From: Prosapia bicincta
Lineage: Eukaryota > Arthropoda > Insecta > Hemiptera > Cercopidae
Length of the DNA stretch: 64,000 nucleotides
Assembly: GCA_036971475.1 (NCBI GenBank)
Contig: JBAIZL010000002.1
Location: 226,390,604-226,454,603, forward strand
Reading direction: 5' to 3'
This document shows, one piece after another, positions 28,290-42,800 of this stretch (position 1 is the first letter of the stretch; every line of letters begins with the position of its first letter). Both the position numbers and the translations under genes were made by a program. The notes under the pieces are model-generated. The model saw only the letters and a program-made list of their open reading frames with translations. It had not been told where the DNA came from and ran no database searches.

Positions 28290-29440
28290 TAGCCTAGATA
28301 ACAAAGGTTGCTGCTACTACTACCGTTCTCATTGGCCAGATAGATATATTTTGCTACAACTACTACCGTTCTCATAGCCTAGGTAAGTATAGGTTACTGC
28401 TACTACTACCGTTCTCATAGCCTAGATAAGTATAGGTTGCTGCTACTACTACCGTTCGCATAGCCTAGATAAGTATAGGTTGCTGCTACTACTACCGTCC
28501 TCATTGGCCAGATAGGTATATTTTGCTACAACTACTACCGTTCTCATAGCCTAGGTAAGTATAGGTTACTGCTACTACTACCGTTCTCATAGCCTAGATA
28601 AGTATAGGTTGCTGCTACTACTACCGTTCGCATAGCCTAGATAACAAAGGTTGCTGCTACTACTACCGTTCTCATCGGCCAGATAGGTATATTTTGCTAC
28701 AACTACTACCGTTCTCATAGCCTAGGTAAGTATAGGTTACTGCTACTACTACAGTTCTCATAGCCTAGGTAAGTATAAGTTGCTGCTACTACTACCGTTC
28801 TCTTAGCCTAGGTAAGTATAGGTTACTGCTACTACTACCGTTCTCATAGCCTAGATAAGTATAGGTTGCTGCTACTACTACCGTTCGCATAGCCTAGATA
28901 ACAAAGGTTGCTGCTACTAATACCGTTCTCATTGGCCAGATAGGTATATTTTGCTACAACTACTACCGTTCTCATAGCCTAGGTAAGTATAGGTTACTGC
29001 TACTACTACCGTTCTCATAGCCTAGATAAGTATAGGTTGCTGCTACTACTACCGTTCGCATAGCCTAGATAACAAAGGTTGCTGCTACTACTACCGTTCT
29101 CATTGGCCAGATAGGTATATTTTGCTACAACTACTACCGTTCTCATAGCCTAGGTAAGTATAGGTTACTGCTACTACTACCGTTCTCATAGCCTAGATAA
29201 GTATAGGTTGTTGCTACTACTACCGTTCTCATAGCCTAGATAACAAAGGTTGCTGCTACTACTACCGTTCTCATTGGCCAGATAGGTATATTTTGCTACA
29301 ACTACTACCGTTCTCATAGCCTAGGTAAGTATAGGTTACTGCTACTACTACCGTTCTCATAGCCTAGATAAGTATAGGTTGCTGCTACTACTACCGTTCG
29401 CATAGCCTAGATAAGTATAGTTTGCTGCTACTACAACCAT
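28290..29440 (+). repeat. Four-monomer (about 171-bp) higher-order repeat, first cluster
   Basis: A set of distinctive monomers recurs as a unit: one with GATAACAAAGG, one with TTGGCCAGATAGGTATATTT, one with CCTAGGTAAG and one with GTTCGCATAG. TTGGCCAG occurs at 28,332, 28,504, 28,932, 29,102 and 29,274, with a CGGCC version near 28,674. Spacings are 170-172 bp, with one of about 257 bp that equals six monomers. This is the shortest and most regular higher-order structure in the array. Confidence 0.85.
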
Positions 29441-32400
29441 CCTCATTAGATAGATCCGTATAGTTTGCTCCTACTACTACCGTTCTCACAGCATAGATAA
29501 GTATAGGTTACTGCTACTACTAACGTTCTCATAGCCTAGATAAGTATAGGTTGCTGCTACTACTACCGTTCTCATAGTCTAGATAAGTATAGGTTGCTGC
29601 TATTACTACCGTACTCATAGCCTAGATAAGTATAGGTTGCTGCTATTATTACCGTTCTCATAGCCTAGATAAGTATAGGTTGCTGCTATTACTACCTTTC
29701 TATTAGCCAAGATAAGTATAGGTTGCTGCTATTACTACCGTTGTCATAGCCTAGATAAGTATAGGTTCCTGCTATTACTTTCGTTTTCATAGTCTAGATA
29801 AGTATATGTCGCGGCTATTACTACCGTTCTCATAGCCTAGATAAGTATAGGATGCTGCTATTACTACCGTTCTCATAGCCTAGATAAGTATAGGTTGCTG
29901 CTACTACTAACGTTCTCATAGCCTAGATAAGTATAGGTTGCTGCTACTACTACCGTTTTCATAGCCTAGTTAAGTATAGTACTACTACCGTTCTCAAAGC
30001 CTAAATAAGTTAATATTGCTGCTACTACTACCGTTCTCATAGTCTAAATAAGTATAATTTGCTGCTATTACTACAGTTCTCATAGCCTAGGTAAGTAGCC
30101 TATAGGTTGCTGCTATTAGTACCGTTCTCATAGCCTAGATAAGTATAGGATGCTGCTATTACTACCGTTCTCATAGCCTAGATAAGTATAGGTTGCTGCT
30201 ATTTCTACCGTTTTCATAGCCTAGATAAGTATAGGTTTCTGCTATTACTACCGTTCTAAGAGCCTAGATAAGTATAGGATGTTGCTATTACTACCGTTCT
30301 CATAGCCTAGATAGGTATAGTCTGCTGCTATCACTACCGTTCTCTTAGCCTAGATAAGTATAGGTTGCTGCTATTACTACCGTTCTCATAGCCTAGATAA
30401 GTATAGGTTGCTGCAACTACTACCGTTCTCTTAGCCTAGATAAGTATGGGTTGCTCCTACTACTACCGTTCTCATAGACTAGATAAGTATAGGCCTGCTA
30501 CTACTACCGTTCTCATAGTTTAGATAAGTATAGGTTGTTCCTACTACTACCGTTATCATAACCTAGATAACAAAGGATGCTGCTACTACTACCGTTCTCA
30601 TAGGCCAGATAGGTATATTTTGCGACAACAACTACCGTTCTCATAGCCTAGGTAAGTATAGGTTACTGCTACTACTACCGTTCTCATAGCCTAGATAAGT
30701 ATAGGTTGCTGCTACTACTACCGTTCGCATAGCCTAGATAAGTATAGTTTGCTGCTACTACAACCATCCTCATTAGATAGATCCGTATAGTTTGCTCCTA
30801 CTACTACCGTTCTCACAGCATAGATAAGTATTGGTTACTGCTACTACTACCGTTCTCATAGCCTAGATAAGTATAGGTTACTGCTACTACTACCGTTCTC
30901 ATAGCCTAGATAAGTATTGGTTACTGCTACTACTACCGTTCTCATAGCCTAGATAAGTATTGGTTACTGCTACTACTACCATTCTCATAGCCTAGATAAG
31001 TATAGGTTACTGCTACTACTACCGTTCTCATAGCCTAGATAACAAAGGTTTCTGCTACTACTACCGTTCTCAAAGGCTAGATAAGTATATTTTGCTGCAA
31101 CTACTACCGTTCTCATAGCCTAGGTAAGTATAGGTTGCTGCTACTACTAACGTTATCTTAGCCTAGATAAGTATAGGTTGCTGGTACTACTAACGTCCTC
31201 ATAGCCTAGATAAGTATAGGTTGCTGCTATTACTACCGTTCTCATAGCCTAGATAGGTTAAGGTTGCTGCTACTACTACAGTTCTCTTAGCCTAGATAAG
31301 TATAGGTTTCTGCTACTACTACCGTTCTCATAGCCTAGATAAGTATAGGTTGCTGCTACTACTAACGTCCTCATAGCCTAGATAAGTATAGGTTGCTGCT
31401 ACTACTAACGTTCTCATAGCCTAGATAGGTATAGTTTGCTGCCACTAGTACCGTTCTCATAGCCTAGATAAGTATAGTTTGCTGCCACTAGTACCGTTCT
31501 CATAACCTAAATAAGTATAGGATGCTGCTATTACTACCGTTCTTATAGCCTAGATAAGTATAGATTGCTACTACTGCTACCGTTCTCATAGCCTAGATAA
31601 GTATAAGTTTGTGCTACTACTAACTTTCTCATAGCCTAGATACGTATATGTGTTACTGCTACTACTACCGTTCTCATAGCCTAAATAAGTATAGGATGCT
31701 GCTATTACTACCGTTCTCATAGCCTAGATAAGTATTGGTTGCTGCTATTACTACCGTTCTCATAGCCTAGATAAGTATAGGTTGCTGATACTACTACCGT
31801 TTTCATATTAAAGTTAAGTATAGTTTGCTGCTACTACTAACGTTCTCAAAGCCTAGATAAGTATAGGTTGCTGCTACTACTAACGTTCATATAGCCTAGA
31901 TAAGTATAGGTTGCTGCTACTACTACCGTTTTCATAGCCTAGATAAGTATAGGTTGCTGCTATTACTACCGTTCTCATAGCCTAGATAAGTATAGGTAGC
32001 TGCTATTACTAACGTTCTCATAGCCTAGATAGGTATAGGTGGCTGCTCTTACTACCGTTCTCATAGCCTAGATAAGTATAGGTTGCTGCTATTACTACCG
32101 TTCTCGTAGCCTAGATAAGTATAGGTTGCTGCTACTACTACCGTTCTCATAGCCTAGATAAGTATAGGTTGCTGCTATTACTACCGTTCTCATAGTTTAG
32201 ATAAGTATAGGTTGCTGCTACTACTACAGTTCTCATAGCCTAAATAAGTATAGGTTGCTGCTATTACTACCGTTTTCATAGTCTAGATAAGTATAGGTTG
32301 CGGCTATTACTACCGTTCTCATAGCCTAGATAAGTATAGATTGCTACTACTGCTACCGTTTTCATAGCCTAGAAAAGTATAGGTTGCTGCTACTATTAAC

Positions 32401-33867
32401 GTTCTTATAGCCTAGATAAGTATAGGTTGCTGCTACTACTAACGTTCTCATAGCCTAGATAAGTATAGGTTGCTGCTACTACTAACGTTCTCATAGCCTA
32501 GATAAGTATAGGTTGCTGCTACTACTACCGTTCTCATAGCCTAGATAAGTATAGGTTGCTGCTACTACTAACGTTCTCATAGCCTAGATAAGTATAGGTT
32601 GCTGCTACTACTACAGTTCTCGTAGCCTAGATAAGTATAAGTTGCTGCTACTACTACCGTTCTCATAGCCTAGATAAGTATAGGTTGCTGCTACTACTAC
32701 CGTTTTCATATCCTAGTTAAGTATAGTTTGCTGCTACTACTACCGTTCTTAAAGCTTAGATAAGTATAGGTTGCTGCTACTACTAACGTTCTTAGAGCCT
32801 AGATAAGTATAGGTTGCTGCTACTGCTACCGTTCTCATAGCCTAGATAAGTATAAGTTTGTGCTACTACTAACTTTCTCATAGCCTAGATACGTATATGT
32901 GTTACTGCTACTACTACCGTTCTCATAGCCTAAATAAGTATAGGATGCTGCTATTACGACCGTTCTCATAGGCTAGATAAGTACTGGTTGCTGCTATTAC
33001 TACCGTTCTCATAGCCTAGATAAGTATAGGTTGTTGCTATTACTACCGTTCTCATAGCCTAGATAAGTATACTTTGCTGCTATTACTACCGTTCTCATAG
33101 CCTAGATAAGTATAGGATGCTGCTATTACTACCGTTCTCATAGCCTAGATAAGTATAGGTTGCTGCTATTACTACCGTTCTCATAGCCTAGATAAGTATA
33201 GGTTGCTGCTACTACTACCGTTTTCATATCCTAGTTAAGTATAGTTTGCTGCTACTACTACCGTTCTCAAAGCCTAGATAAGTATAGGTTGCTGCTACTA
33301 CTAACGTTCATATAGCCTAGATAAGTATAGGTTGCTGCTACTACTACCGTTCTCATAGAATAGATAAGTATATGATGTTGCTATTACTACCGTTTTCATA
33401 GCCTAGATAAGTATAGGTTGCTGCTATTACTACCGTTCTCATAGCCTAGATAAGTATAGGTAGCTGCTATTACTACCGTTCTCATAGCCTAGATAAGTAT
33501 AGGTGGCTGCTATTACTACCGTTCTCATAGCCTAGATAAGTATAGGTTGCTGCTATTACTACCGTTCTCAAAGCCTAGATGAGTATAGGATGCTGCTATT
33601 ACCACCGTTCACATAGCTTATATAAGAATAGGTTGCTGCTACAACTAACGTTCTCATAGCCTAGATAAGTATAGGTTGCTGCTACTACTAACGGCCTCAT
33701 AGCCTAGATAATTATAGGTTGCTGCTATTACTACCGTTCTCATAGCCTAGATAAGTATAGGTTGCTGCTACTACTATCGTTCTCATAGACTAGATAAATA
33801 TAGGTTGCTGCTACTACTAACGTTCTCATAGCCTAGCTAAGTATAGGTTACTGCTACTACTAACTTT

Positions 33868-36800
33868 CTCATAGCCTAGATAAGTATAGGTTGCTGCTAC
33901 TACTAACGTTCTCATAGCCTAGATAAGTATAGGTTGCTGCTACTACTAACTTTTTCATATCCTAGAAAAGTATAGGTTGCTGCTACTACTAACGTTCTAG
34001 TAGCCTAGATAAGTATAGTTTCCTGCTACTACTACCGTCCTCATAGCCTAGATAAGTATAGGTTTCTGCTACTACTACCGGTCTCATAGCCTAGATAAGT
34101 ATAGGTTGCTAATACTACTAACGTTCTCATAGCCTAGATAAGTATAGGTTGCTGCTACTACTACCGTTCTCATAGCCTAGATAAGTATAGGTTGCTGCTA
34201 CTACTAACGTTCTCATAGCTTAGGTATGTATAGTTTGCTGCTATTACTACCGTTCTCATAGCCTAGATAAGTATAGGTTGCTGCTATTACTACCGTTCTC
34301 ATAGCCTAGATAAGTATAGGTTGCTAATACTACTAACGTTCTCATAGCCTAGATAAGTATAGGTTGCTGCTACTACTACCGTTCTCATAGCCTAGATACG
34401 TATAGGTTGCTGCTACTACTACCGTTCTCATAGCCTAGATAATTATAGTTTGCTGCCACTACTACCGTTTTCGTAGCCTAGATAAGTATAGGTTGCTGCT
34501 ACTACTAACTTTCTCATAGCTTAGATAAGTATAGGTTGCTGCTACTACTGACGTTCTCATAGCCTAGATAAGTATAGTTTGCTGCAATTACTACCGTTTT
34601 CATAGCCTAGATAAGTATAGGTTACTGCTACTACTACAGTTCTCATAGCCTAGATAAGTATAGGTTTCTGCTACTACTAGTATTCTCATAGCCTAGATAA
34701 ATATAGGTTGCTGCTACTACTAACGTCCTCATAGCCTAGATAAGTATAGGTTGCTGCTACTACTAACGTTCTCATAGCCTAGATAAGTATAGTTTGCTGC
34801 CACTACTACCGTTCTCATAGCCTAGATAAGTATAGGATGCTGCTATTACTACTGTTCGCATAGCCTAGATAAGTATAGGTTGCTGCTACTACTAACGTCC
34901 TCATAGCCTAGATAAGTATAGGTTGCTGCTACTACTAACGTTCTCATAGCCTAGATAAGTATAGTTTGCTGCCACTACTACCTTTCTCATAGCCTAGATA
35001 TTTATATAATGCTGCTATTACTACCGTTCTCATAACCTAGCTAAGTATAGGTTGCTGCTATTACTACCGTTCTCATAGCCTATATAGGTATAGGTTGCTG
35101 CTATTACTACCATCCTCATTAGATAGATCCGAATAGTTTGCTCCTACTACTACAGCTCTAATAGCCTAGATAAATATAGATTGCTGCTATTACTAAAGTT
35201 CAAATAGCCTAGATAATTATAGGTTGCTGCTATTACCACCGTTCTCATAGCCTAGATAAGTATAGGTTGCTGCTATTACTACCGTTCTCATAGCCTAGAT
35301 AAGTATAGGTTGCTGCTATTACTATCGTTCTCATAGACTAGATAAGTATAGGTTGCTGCTATTATTACCGTTCTCATAGCCTAGATAAGTATATGTTGCT
35401 GCTATTACTACCGTTGTCATAGCCTAGATAAGTATAGGTTGCTGCTATTACTATCGTTCTCATAGCCTAGATAAGTATAGTTTGCTGGCACTACTATCGT
35501 TCTCATAGCCTAGATAAGTATAGGTTGCTGCTACTACTAACGTTCTCATAGCCTAGATAAGTATAGGTTGCTGCTACTACTACCGTTCTCATAGCCTAGA
35601 TAAGTATAGGTTACTGCTACTACTAACGTTCTCATAGCCAGATAAGTATAGGTTGCTGCTACTACTAACTTTCTCGTAGCCTTGATAAGTATAAGATGCT
35701 GCTATTATTACCGTTCTCAGAGGCTAGATAGGTATAGGTTGCTGCTATTACTACCATCCTCATTAGATAGATATAGTTTGCTCCTACTACTATAGTTCTA
35801 ATAGCCTAGATAAGTATAGATTGCTGCTATTACTACCGTTCTCATAGCCTAGATAAGTATAGGTTGCTGCTATTACTACCGTTCTCATAGCCTAGATAAA
35901 TATAGGATGCTGTTATTACTACCGTTCTCATAGCCTAGATAAGTATAGGTTGCTGCTATTACTACCGTTCTCATAGCCTAGATAAGTATGGGTTGCTGCT
36001 ATTACTACCGTTCTCTTAGCCAAGATAAGTATAGGTTGCTGCTATTATTACCGTTCTCATAGCCTAGATAATTATAGGTTGCTGCTACTACTAAAGTTCA
36101 CATAGCATAGAAAAGTATAGGTTGCTGCTATTACTACCGTTCTCTTAGCCTAGATAAGTATAGGTTGCTCCTACTACTACTGTTCTCATAGACTAGATAA
36201 GTATAGGCCTGCTACTACAACCGTTCTCATAGCCTAGATAACAAAGGTTGCTGCTATTACTACCGTTGTAATAGCCTACATAAGTATAGGTTGTTGCTAT
36301 TACTACCGTTCTCATAGCCTAGATAAGTATAGGTTGCTGCTATTACTACCGTTCTGATAGCCTAGATAAGTACAGGTTGCTGCTATTACTACCGTTCTCA
36401 TAGCCTAGATAAGTATAAGTTGCTGCTATTACTACCGTTCTCATAGCCTAGATAGGTAGAGTTTGCTGCCACTACTACCGTTCCCATAGCCTAGATAAGT
36501 ATAGGTTGCTGCTATTACTACAGTTCTCATAGCCTAGATAACTATAGTTTGCTGCCACCACTACCGTTCTCATAGCCTAGATAAGTATAGGTTGCTGCTA
36601 CTACTAACGTTCTCATAGCCTAGATAAGTATAGGTTGCTGCTACTACTTCCGTTCTCATAGCCTAGATAAGTATAGGTTTCTGCTATTACTAACGTACTC
36701 ATAGCCTAGATAAGTATAGGTTGTTGCTATTATTACCGTTCTCATAGCCTAGAGAAGTGTAGGTTGCTGCTATTACTACCGTTCTCTTAGCCAAGATAAG

Positions 36801-39800
36801 TGTAGGTTGCTGCTATTACTACCGTTCTAATAGCCTAGATAAGTATAGGTTGCTGCTATTACTACCGTTTTCATAGTCTAGATAAGTATAGGTCGCGACT
36901 ATTACTACCGTTCTCATAGCCTAGATAAGTATAGGATGCTGCTATTACTACCGTTCTCATAGCCTAGATAAGTATATGTTGCTGCTACTACTAACGTTCT
37001 CATAGCCCAGATAAGTATAGGTTACTGCTACTACTACCGTTCTCATAGCCTAAATAAGTATAGGATGCTGCTATTACTACCGTTCTCATAGCCTAGATAA
37101 GTATAGTTTGCTGCTACTACTACCGTTCTCAAAGCCTGGATAAGTATAGGTTGCTGCTATTACTACCGTTCTCATAGCTTTGATAAGTGTAGGATGCTGC
37201 TATTACTACCGTTCTCATAGCCTAGATAAGTATAGGTTGCTGCTATTACTACCGTTCTCATAGCCTAGGTAAGTAGCCTATAGGTTGCTGCTATTAGTAC
37301 CGTTCTCATAGCCTAGATAAGTATAGGATGCTGCTATTACTACCGTTCTCATAGCCTAGATAAGTATAGGTTGCTGCTATTACTACCGTTTTCATAGCCT
37401 AGAAAAGTATAGGTTTCTGCTATTACTATAGTTCTAAAAGCCTAGATGAGTATAGGATTGCGCTATTACTACCGTTCTCATAGCCTATATAAGTATAGTT
37501 TGCTACTACTACTACCGTTCTCATAGCCTAGATAAGTATAGGTTGCTGCTACTACTAACGTTCATATAGCCTATATAAGTATAGGTTGCTGCTACTACTA
37601 CCGTTCTGATAGCCTAAATAAGTATAGGATGCTGCAATTACTACCGTTCTCATAGCCTAGATAAGTATAGTTTGCTGCTACTACTACCGTTCTCAAAGCC
37701 TAGATAAGTATAGGTTGCTGCTATTACTACTGTTCTCATAGCCTAGATAAGTATAGGTGGCTGCTACTACTAACGTTCTCATAGCCTAGATAAGTATAGG
37801 TTGCTGCTACTACTACCGTTCTCATAGCCTAGATAAGTATAGCTTTCTGCTACTACTACCGTTCTCATAGGCTAAATAAGTATATTTTGCTGCTACTACT
37901 ACCGTTCTCATAGCCTAGATAAGTATAGTTTGCTGCTACTACTACAGTTCTCATAGCCTAAATAAGTATAGTTTGCTCCTTCTACTACCAGTCTCATAGC
38001 CTAGATAAGTATAGGTTGCTGCTATTACTACCGTTCTCTTAGCCTAGATAAGTATAGGTTGCTCCTACTACTACCGTTCTCATAGACTAGATAAGTATAG
38101 GCCTGCTACTACAACCGTTCTCATAGCCTAGATAACAAAGGTTGCTGCTACTACTACCGTTCTCATTGGCCAGATAGATATATTTTGCTACAACTACTAC
38201 CGTTCTCATAGCCTAGGTAAGTATAGGTTACTGCTACTACTACCGTTCTCATAGCCTAGATAAGTATAGGTTGCTGCTACTACTACCGTTCGCATAGCCT
38301 AGATAAGTATAGGTTGCTGCTACTACTACCGTCCTCATTGGCCAGATAGGTATATTTTGCTACAACTACTACCGTTCTCATAGCCTAGGTAAGTATAGGT
38401 TACTGCTACTACTACCGTTCTCATAGCCTAGATAAGTATAGGTTGCTGCTACTACTACCGTTCGCATAGCCTAGATAACAAAGGTTGCTGCTACTACTAC
38501 CGTTCTCATTGGCCAGATAGGTATATTTTGCTACAACTACTACCGTTCTCATAGCCTAGGTAAGTATAGGTTACTGCTACTACTACAGTTCTCATAGCCT
38601 AGGTAAGTATAAGTTGCTGCTACTACTACCGTTCTCTTAGCCTAGGTAAGTATGGGTTACTGCTACTACTACCGTTCTCATAGCCTAGATAAGTATAGGT
38701 TGCTGCTACTACTACCGTTCGCATAGCCTAGATAACAAAGGTTGCTGCTACTACTACCGTTCTCATTGGCCAGATAGGTATATTTTGCTACAACTACTAC
38801 CGTTCTCATAGCCTAGGTAAGTATAGGTTACTGCTACTACTACCGTTCTCATAGCCTAGATAAGTATAGGTTGCTGCTACTACTACCGTTCGCATAGCCT
38901 AGATAACAAAGGTTGCTGCTACTACTACCGTTCTCATTGGCCAGATAGGTATATTTTGCTACAACTACTACCGTTCTCATAGCCTAGGTAAGTATAGGTT
39001 ACTGCTACTACTACCGTTCTCATAGCCTAGATAAGTATAGGTTGTTGCTACTACTACCGTTCTCATAGCCTAGATAACAAAGGTTGCTGCTACTACTACC
39101 GTTCTCATTGGCCAGATAGGTATATTTTGCTACAACTACTACCGTTCTCATAGCCTAGCTAAGTATAGGTTACTGCTACTACTACCGTTCTCATAGCCTA
39201 GATAAGTATAGGTTGCTGCTACTACTACCGTTCGCATAGCCTAGATAAGTATAGTTTGCTGCTACTACAACCATCCTCATTAGATAGATCCGTATAGTTT
39301 GCTCCTACTACTACCGTTCTCACAGCATAGATAAGTATAGGTTACTGCTACTACTAACGTTCTCATAGCCTAGATAAGTATAGGTTGCTGCTACTACTAC
39401 CGTTCTCATAGTCTAGATAAGTATAGGTTGCTGCTATTACTACCGTACTCATAGCCTAGATAAGTATAGGTTGCTGCTATTATTACCGTTCTCATAGCCT
39501 AGATAAGTATAGGTTGCTGCTATTACTACCTTTCTATTAGCCAAGATAAGTATAGGTTGCTGCTATTACTACCGTTGTCATAGTTTAGATAAGTATAGGT
39601 TCCTGCTATTACTTTCGTTTTCATAGTCTAGATAAGTATATGTCGCGGCTATTACTACCGTTCTCATAGCCTAGATAAGTATAGGATGCTGCTATTACTA
39701 CCGTTCTCATAGCCTAGATACGTATAGGTTGCTGCTACTACTAACGTTCTCATAGCCTAGATAAGTATAGGTTGCTGCTACTACTACCGTTTTCATAGCC

Positions 39801-42800
39801 TAGTTAAGTATAGTACTACTACCGTTCTCAAAGCCTAAATAAGTTAATATTGCTGCTACTACTACCGTTCTCATAGTCTAAATAAGTATAATTTGCTGCT
39901 ATTACTACAGTTCTCATAGCCTAGGTAAGTAGCCTATAGGTTGCTGCTATTAGTACCGTTCTCATAGCCTAGATAAGTATAGGATGCTGCTATTACTACC
40001 GTTCTCATAGCCTAGATAAGTATAGGTTGCTGCTATTTCTACCGTTTTCATAGCCTAGATAAGTATAGGTTTCTGCTATTACTACCGTTCTAAGAGCCTA
40101 GATAAGTATAGGATGTTGCTATTACTACCGTTCTCATAGCCTAGATAGGTATAGTCTGCTGCTATTACTACCGTTCTCTTAGCCTAGATAAGTATAGGTT
40201 GCTGCTATTACTACCGTTCTCATAGCCTAGATAAGTATAGGTTGCTGCAACTACTACCGTTCTCTTAGCCTAGATAAGTATGGGTTGCTCCTACTACTAC
40301 CGTTCTCATAGACTAGATAAGTATAGGCCTGCTACTACTACCGTTCTCATAGTTTAGATAAGTATAGGTTGTTCCTACTACTACCGTTATCATAACCTAG
40401 ATAACAAAGGATGCTGCTACTACTACCGTTCTCATAGGCCAGATAGGTATATTTTGCGACAACAACTACCGTTCTCATAGCCTAGGTAAGTATAGGTTAC
40501 TGCTACTACTACCGTTCTCATAGCCTAGATAAGTATAGGTTGCTGCTACTACTACCGTTCGCATAGCCTAGATAAGTATAGTTTGCTGCTACTACAACCA
40601 TCCTCATTAGATAGATCCGTATAGTTTGCTCCTACTACTACCGTTCTAACAGCATAGATAAGTATTGGTTACTGCTACTACTACCGTTCTCATAGCCTAG
40701 ATAAGTATAGGTTACTGCTACTACTACCGTTCTCATAGCCTAAATAAGTATAGGTTACTGCTACTACTACCGTTCTCATAGCCTAGATAAGTATTGGTTA
40801 CTGCTACTACTACCGTTCTCATAGCCTAGATAACAAAGGTTTCTGCTACTACTACCGTTCTCAAAGGCTAGATAAGTATATTTTGCTGCAACTACTACCG
40901 TTCTCATAGCCTAGGTAAGTATAGGTTGCTGCTACTACTAACGTTATCTTAGCCTAGATAAGTATAGGTTGCTGCTACTACTAACGTCCTCATAGCCTAG
41001 ATAAGTATAGGTTGCTGCTATTACTACCGTTCTCATAGCCTAGATAGGTTAAGGTTGCTGCTACTACTACAGTTCTCTTAGCCTAGATAAGTATAGGTTT
41101 CTGCTACTACTACCGTTCTCATAGCTTAGATAAGTATAGGTTGCTGCTACTACTAACGTCCTCATAGCCTAGATAAGTATAGGTTGCTGCTACTACTAAC
41201 GTTCTCATAGCCTAGATAAGTATAGTTCGCTGCCACTAGTACCGTTCTCATAGCCTAGATAAGTATAGGATGCTGCTACTACTACCGTTCTCATAGCCTA
41301 AATAAGTATAGGTTGCTGCTATTACTACCGTTCTCATAGTCTAGATAATTATAGGTTGCTGCTACTACTACCGTTCTCATAACCTAAATAAGTATAGGAT
41401 GCTGCTATTACTACCGTTGTTATAGCCTAGATAAGTATAGATTGCTACTACTGCTACCGTTCTCATAGCCTAGATAAGTATAAGTTTGTGCTACTACTAA
41501 CTTTCTCATAGCCTAGATACGTATATGTGTTACTGCTACTACTACCGTTCTCATAGCCTAAATAAGTATAGGATGCTGCTATTACTACCGTTCTCATAGC
41601 CTAGATAAGTATTGGTTGCTGCTATTACTACCGTTCTCATAGCCTAGATAAGTATAGGTTGCTGATACTACTACCGTTTTCATATTAAAGTTAAGTATAG
41701 TTTGCTGCTACTACTAACGTTCTCAAAGCCTAGATAAGTATAGGTTGCTGCTACTACTAACGTTCATATAGCCTAGATAAGTATAGGTTGCTGCTACTAC
41801 TACCGTTTTCATAGCCTAGATAAGTATAGGTTGCTGCTATTACTACCGTTCTCATAGCCTAGATAAGTATAGGTAGCTGCTATTACTAACGTTCTCATAG
41901 CCTAGATAGGTATAGGTGGCTGCTCTTACTACCGTTCTCATAGCCTACATAAGTATAGGTTGCTGCTATTACTACCGTTCTTGTAGCCTAGATAAGTATA
42001 GGTTGCTGCTACTACTACCGTTCTCATAGCCTAGATAAGTATAGGTTGCTGCTATTACTACCGTTCTCATAGTTTAGATAAGTATAGGTTGCTGCTACTA
42101 CTACAGTTCTCATAGCCTAAATAAGTATAGGTTGCTGCTATTACTACCGTTCTCATAGCCTAGATAAGTATAGGATGCTGCTATTACTACCGTTCTCATA
42201 GCCTAGATAAGTATAGGTTGCTGCTATTACTACTGTTTTCATAGTCTAGATAAGTATAGGTTGCGGCTATTACTACCGTTCTCATAGCCTAGATAAGTAT
42301 AGGATGCTGCTATTACTACCGTTCTCATAGCCTAGATAAGTATAGATTGCTACTACTGCTACCGTTTTCATAGCCTAGAAAAGTATAGGTTGCTGCTACT
42401 ATTAACGTTCTTATAGCCTAGATAAGTATAGGTTGCTGCTACTACTAACGTTCTCATAGCCTAGATAAGTATAGGTTGCTGCTACTACTAACGTTCTCAT
42501 AGCCTAGATAAGTATAGGTTGCTGCTACTACTACCGTTCTCATAGCCTAGATAAGTATAGGTTGCTGCTACTACTAACGTTCTCATAGCCTAGATAAGTA
42601 TAGGTTGCTGCTACTACTACAGTTCTCGTAGCCTAGATAAGTATAAGTTGCTGCTACTACTACCGTTCTCATAGCCTAGATAAGTATAGGTTGCTGCTAC
42701 TACTACCGTTTTCATATCCTAGTAAAGTATAGTTTGCTGCTACTACTACCGTTCTTAAAGCTTAGATAAGTATAGGTTGCTGCTACTACTAACGTTCTTA

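Larger units (their letters stand above)
23469..33867 (+). repeat. Higher-order repeat, first copy of a roughly 10-kb tandem duplication
   Basis: The variant order matches 33,868-43,570. Examples are ATCCTAGAAA at 23,561 and 33,959 (10,398 bp), AGTAGCCTAT at 26,831 and 37,272 (10,441 bp), GGCTGCTCTT at 32,041 and 41,918 (9,877 bp), and TACGTATATG at 32,890 and 42,896 (10,006 bp). The changing offset shows later internal gains and losses, including an extra 0.81-kb tandem duplication inside this copy. Similarity to the partner is read up to about 33,565. The last 300 bp (33,566-33,867) resembles the segment before the 23,468 junction instead. Confidence 0.82.
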
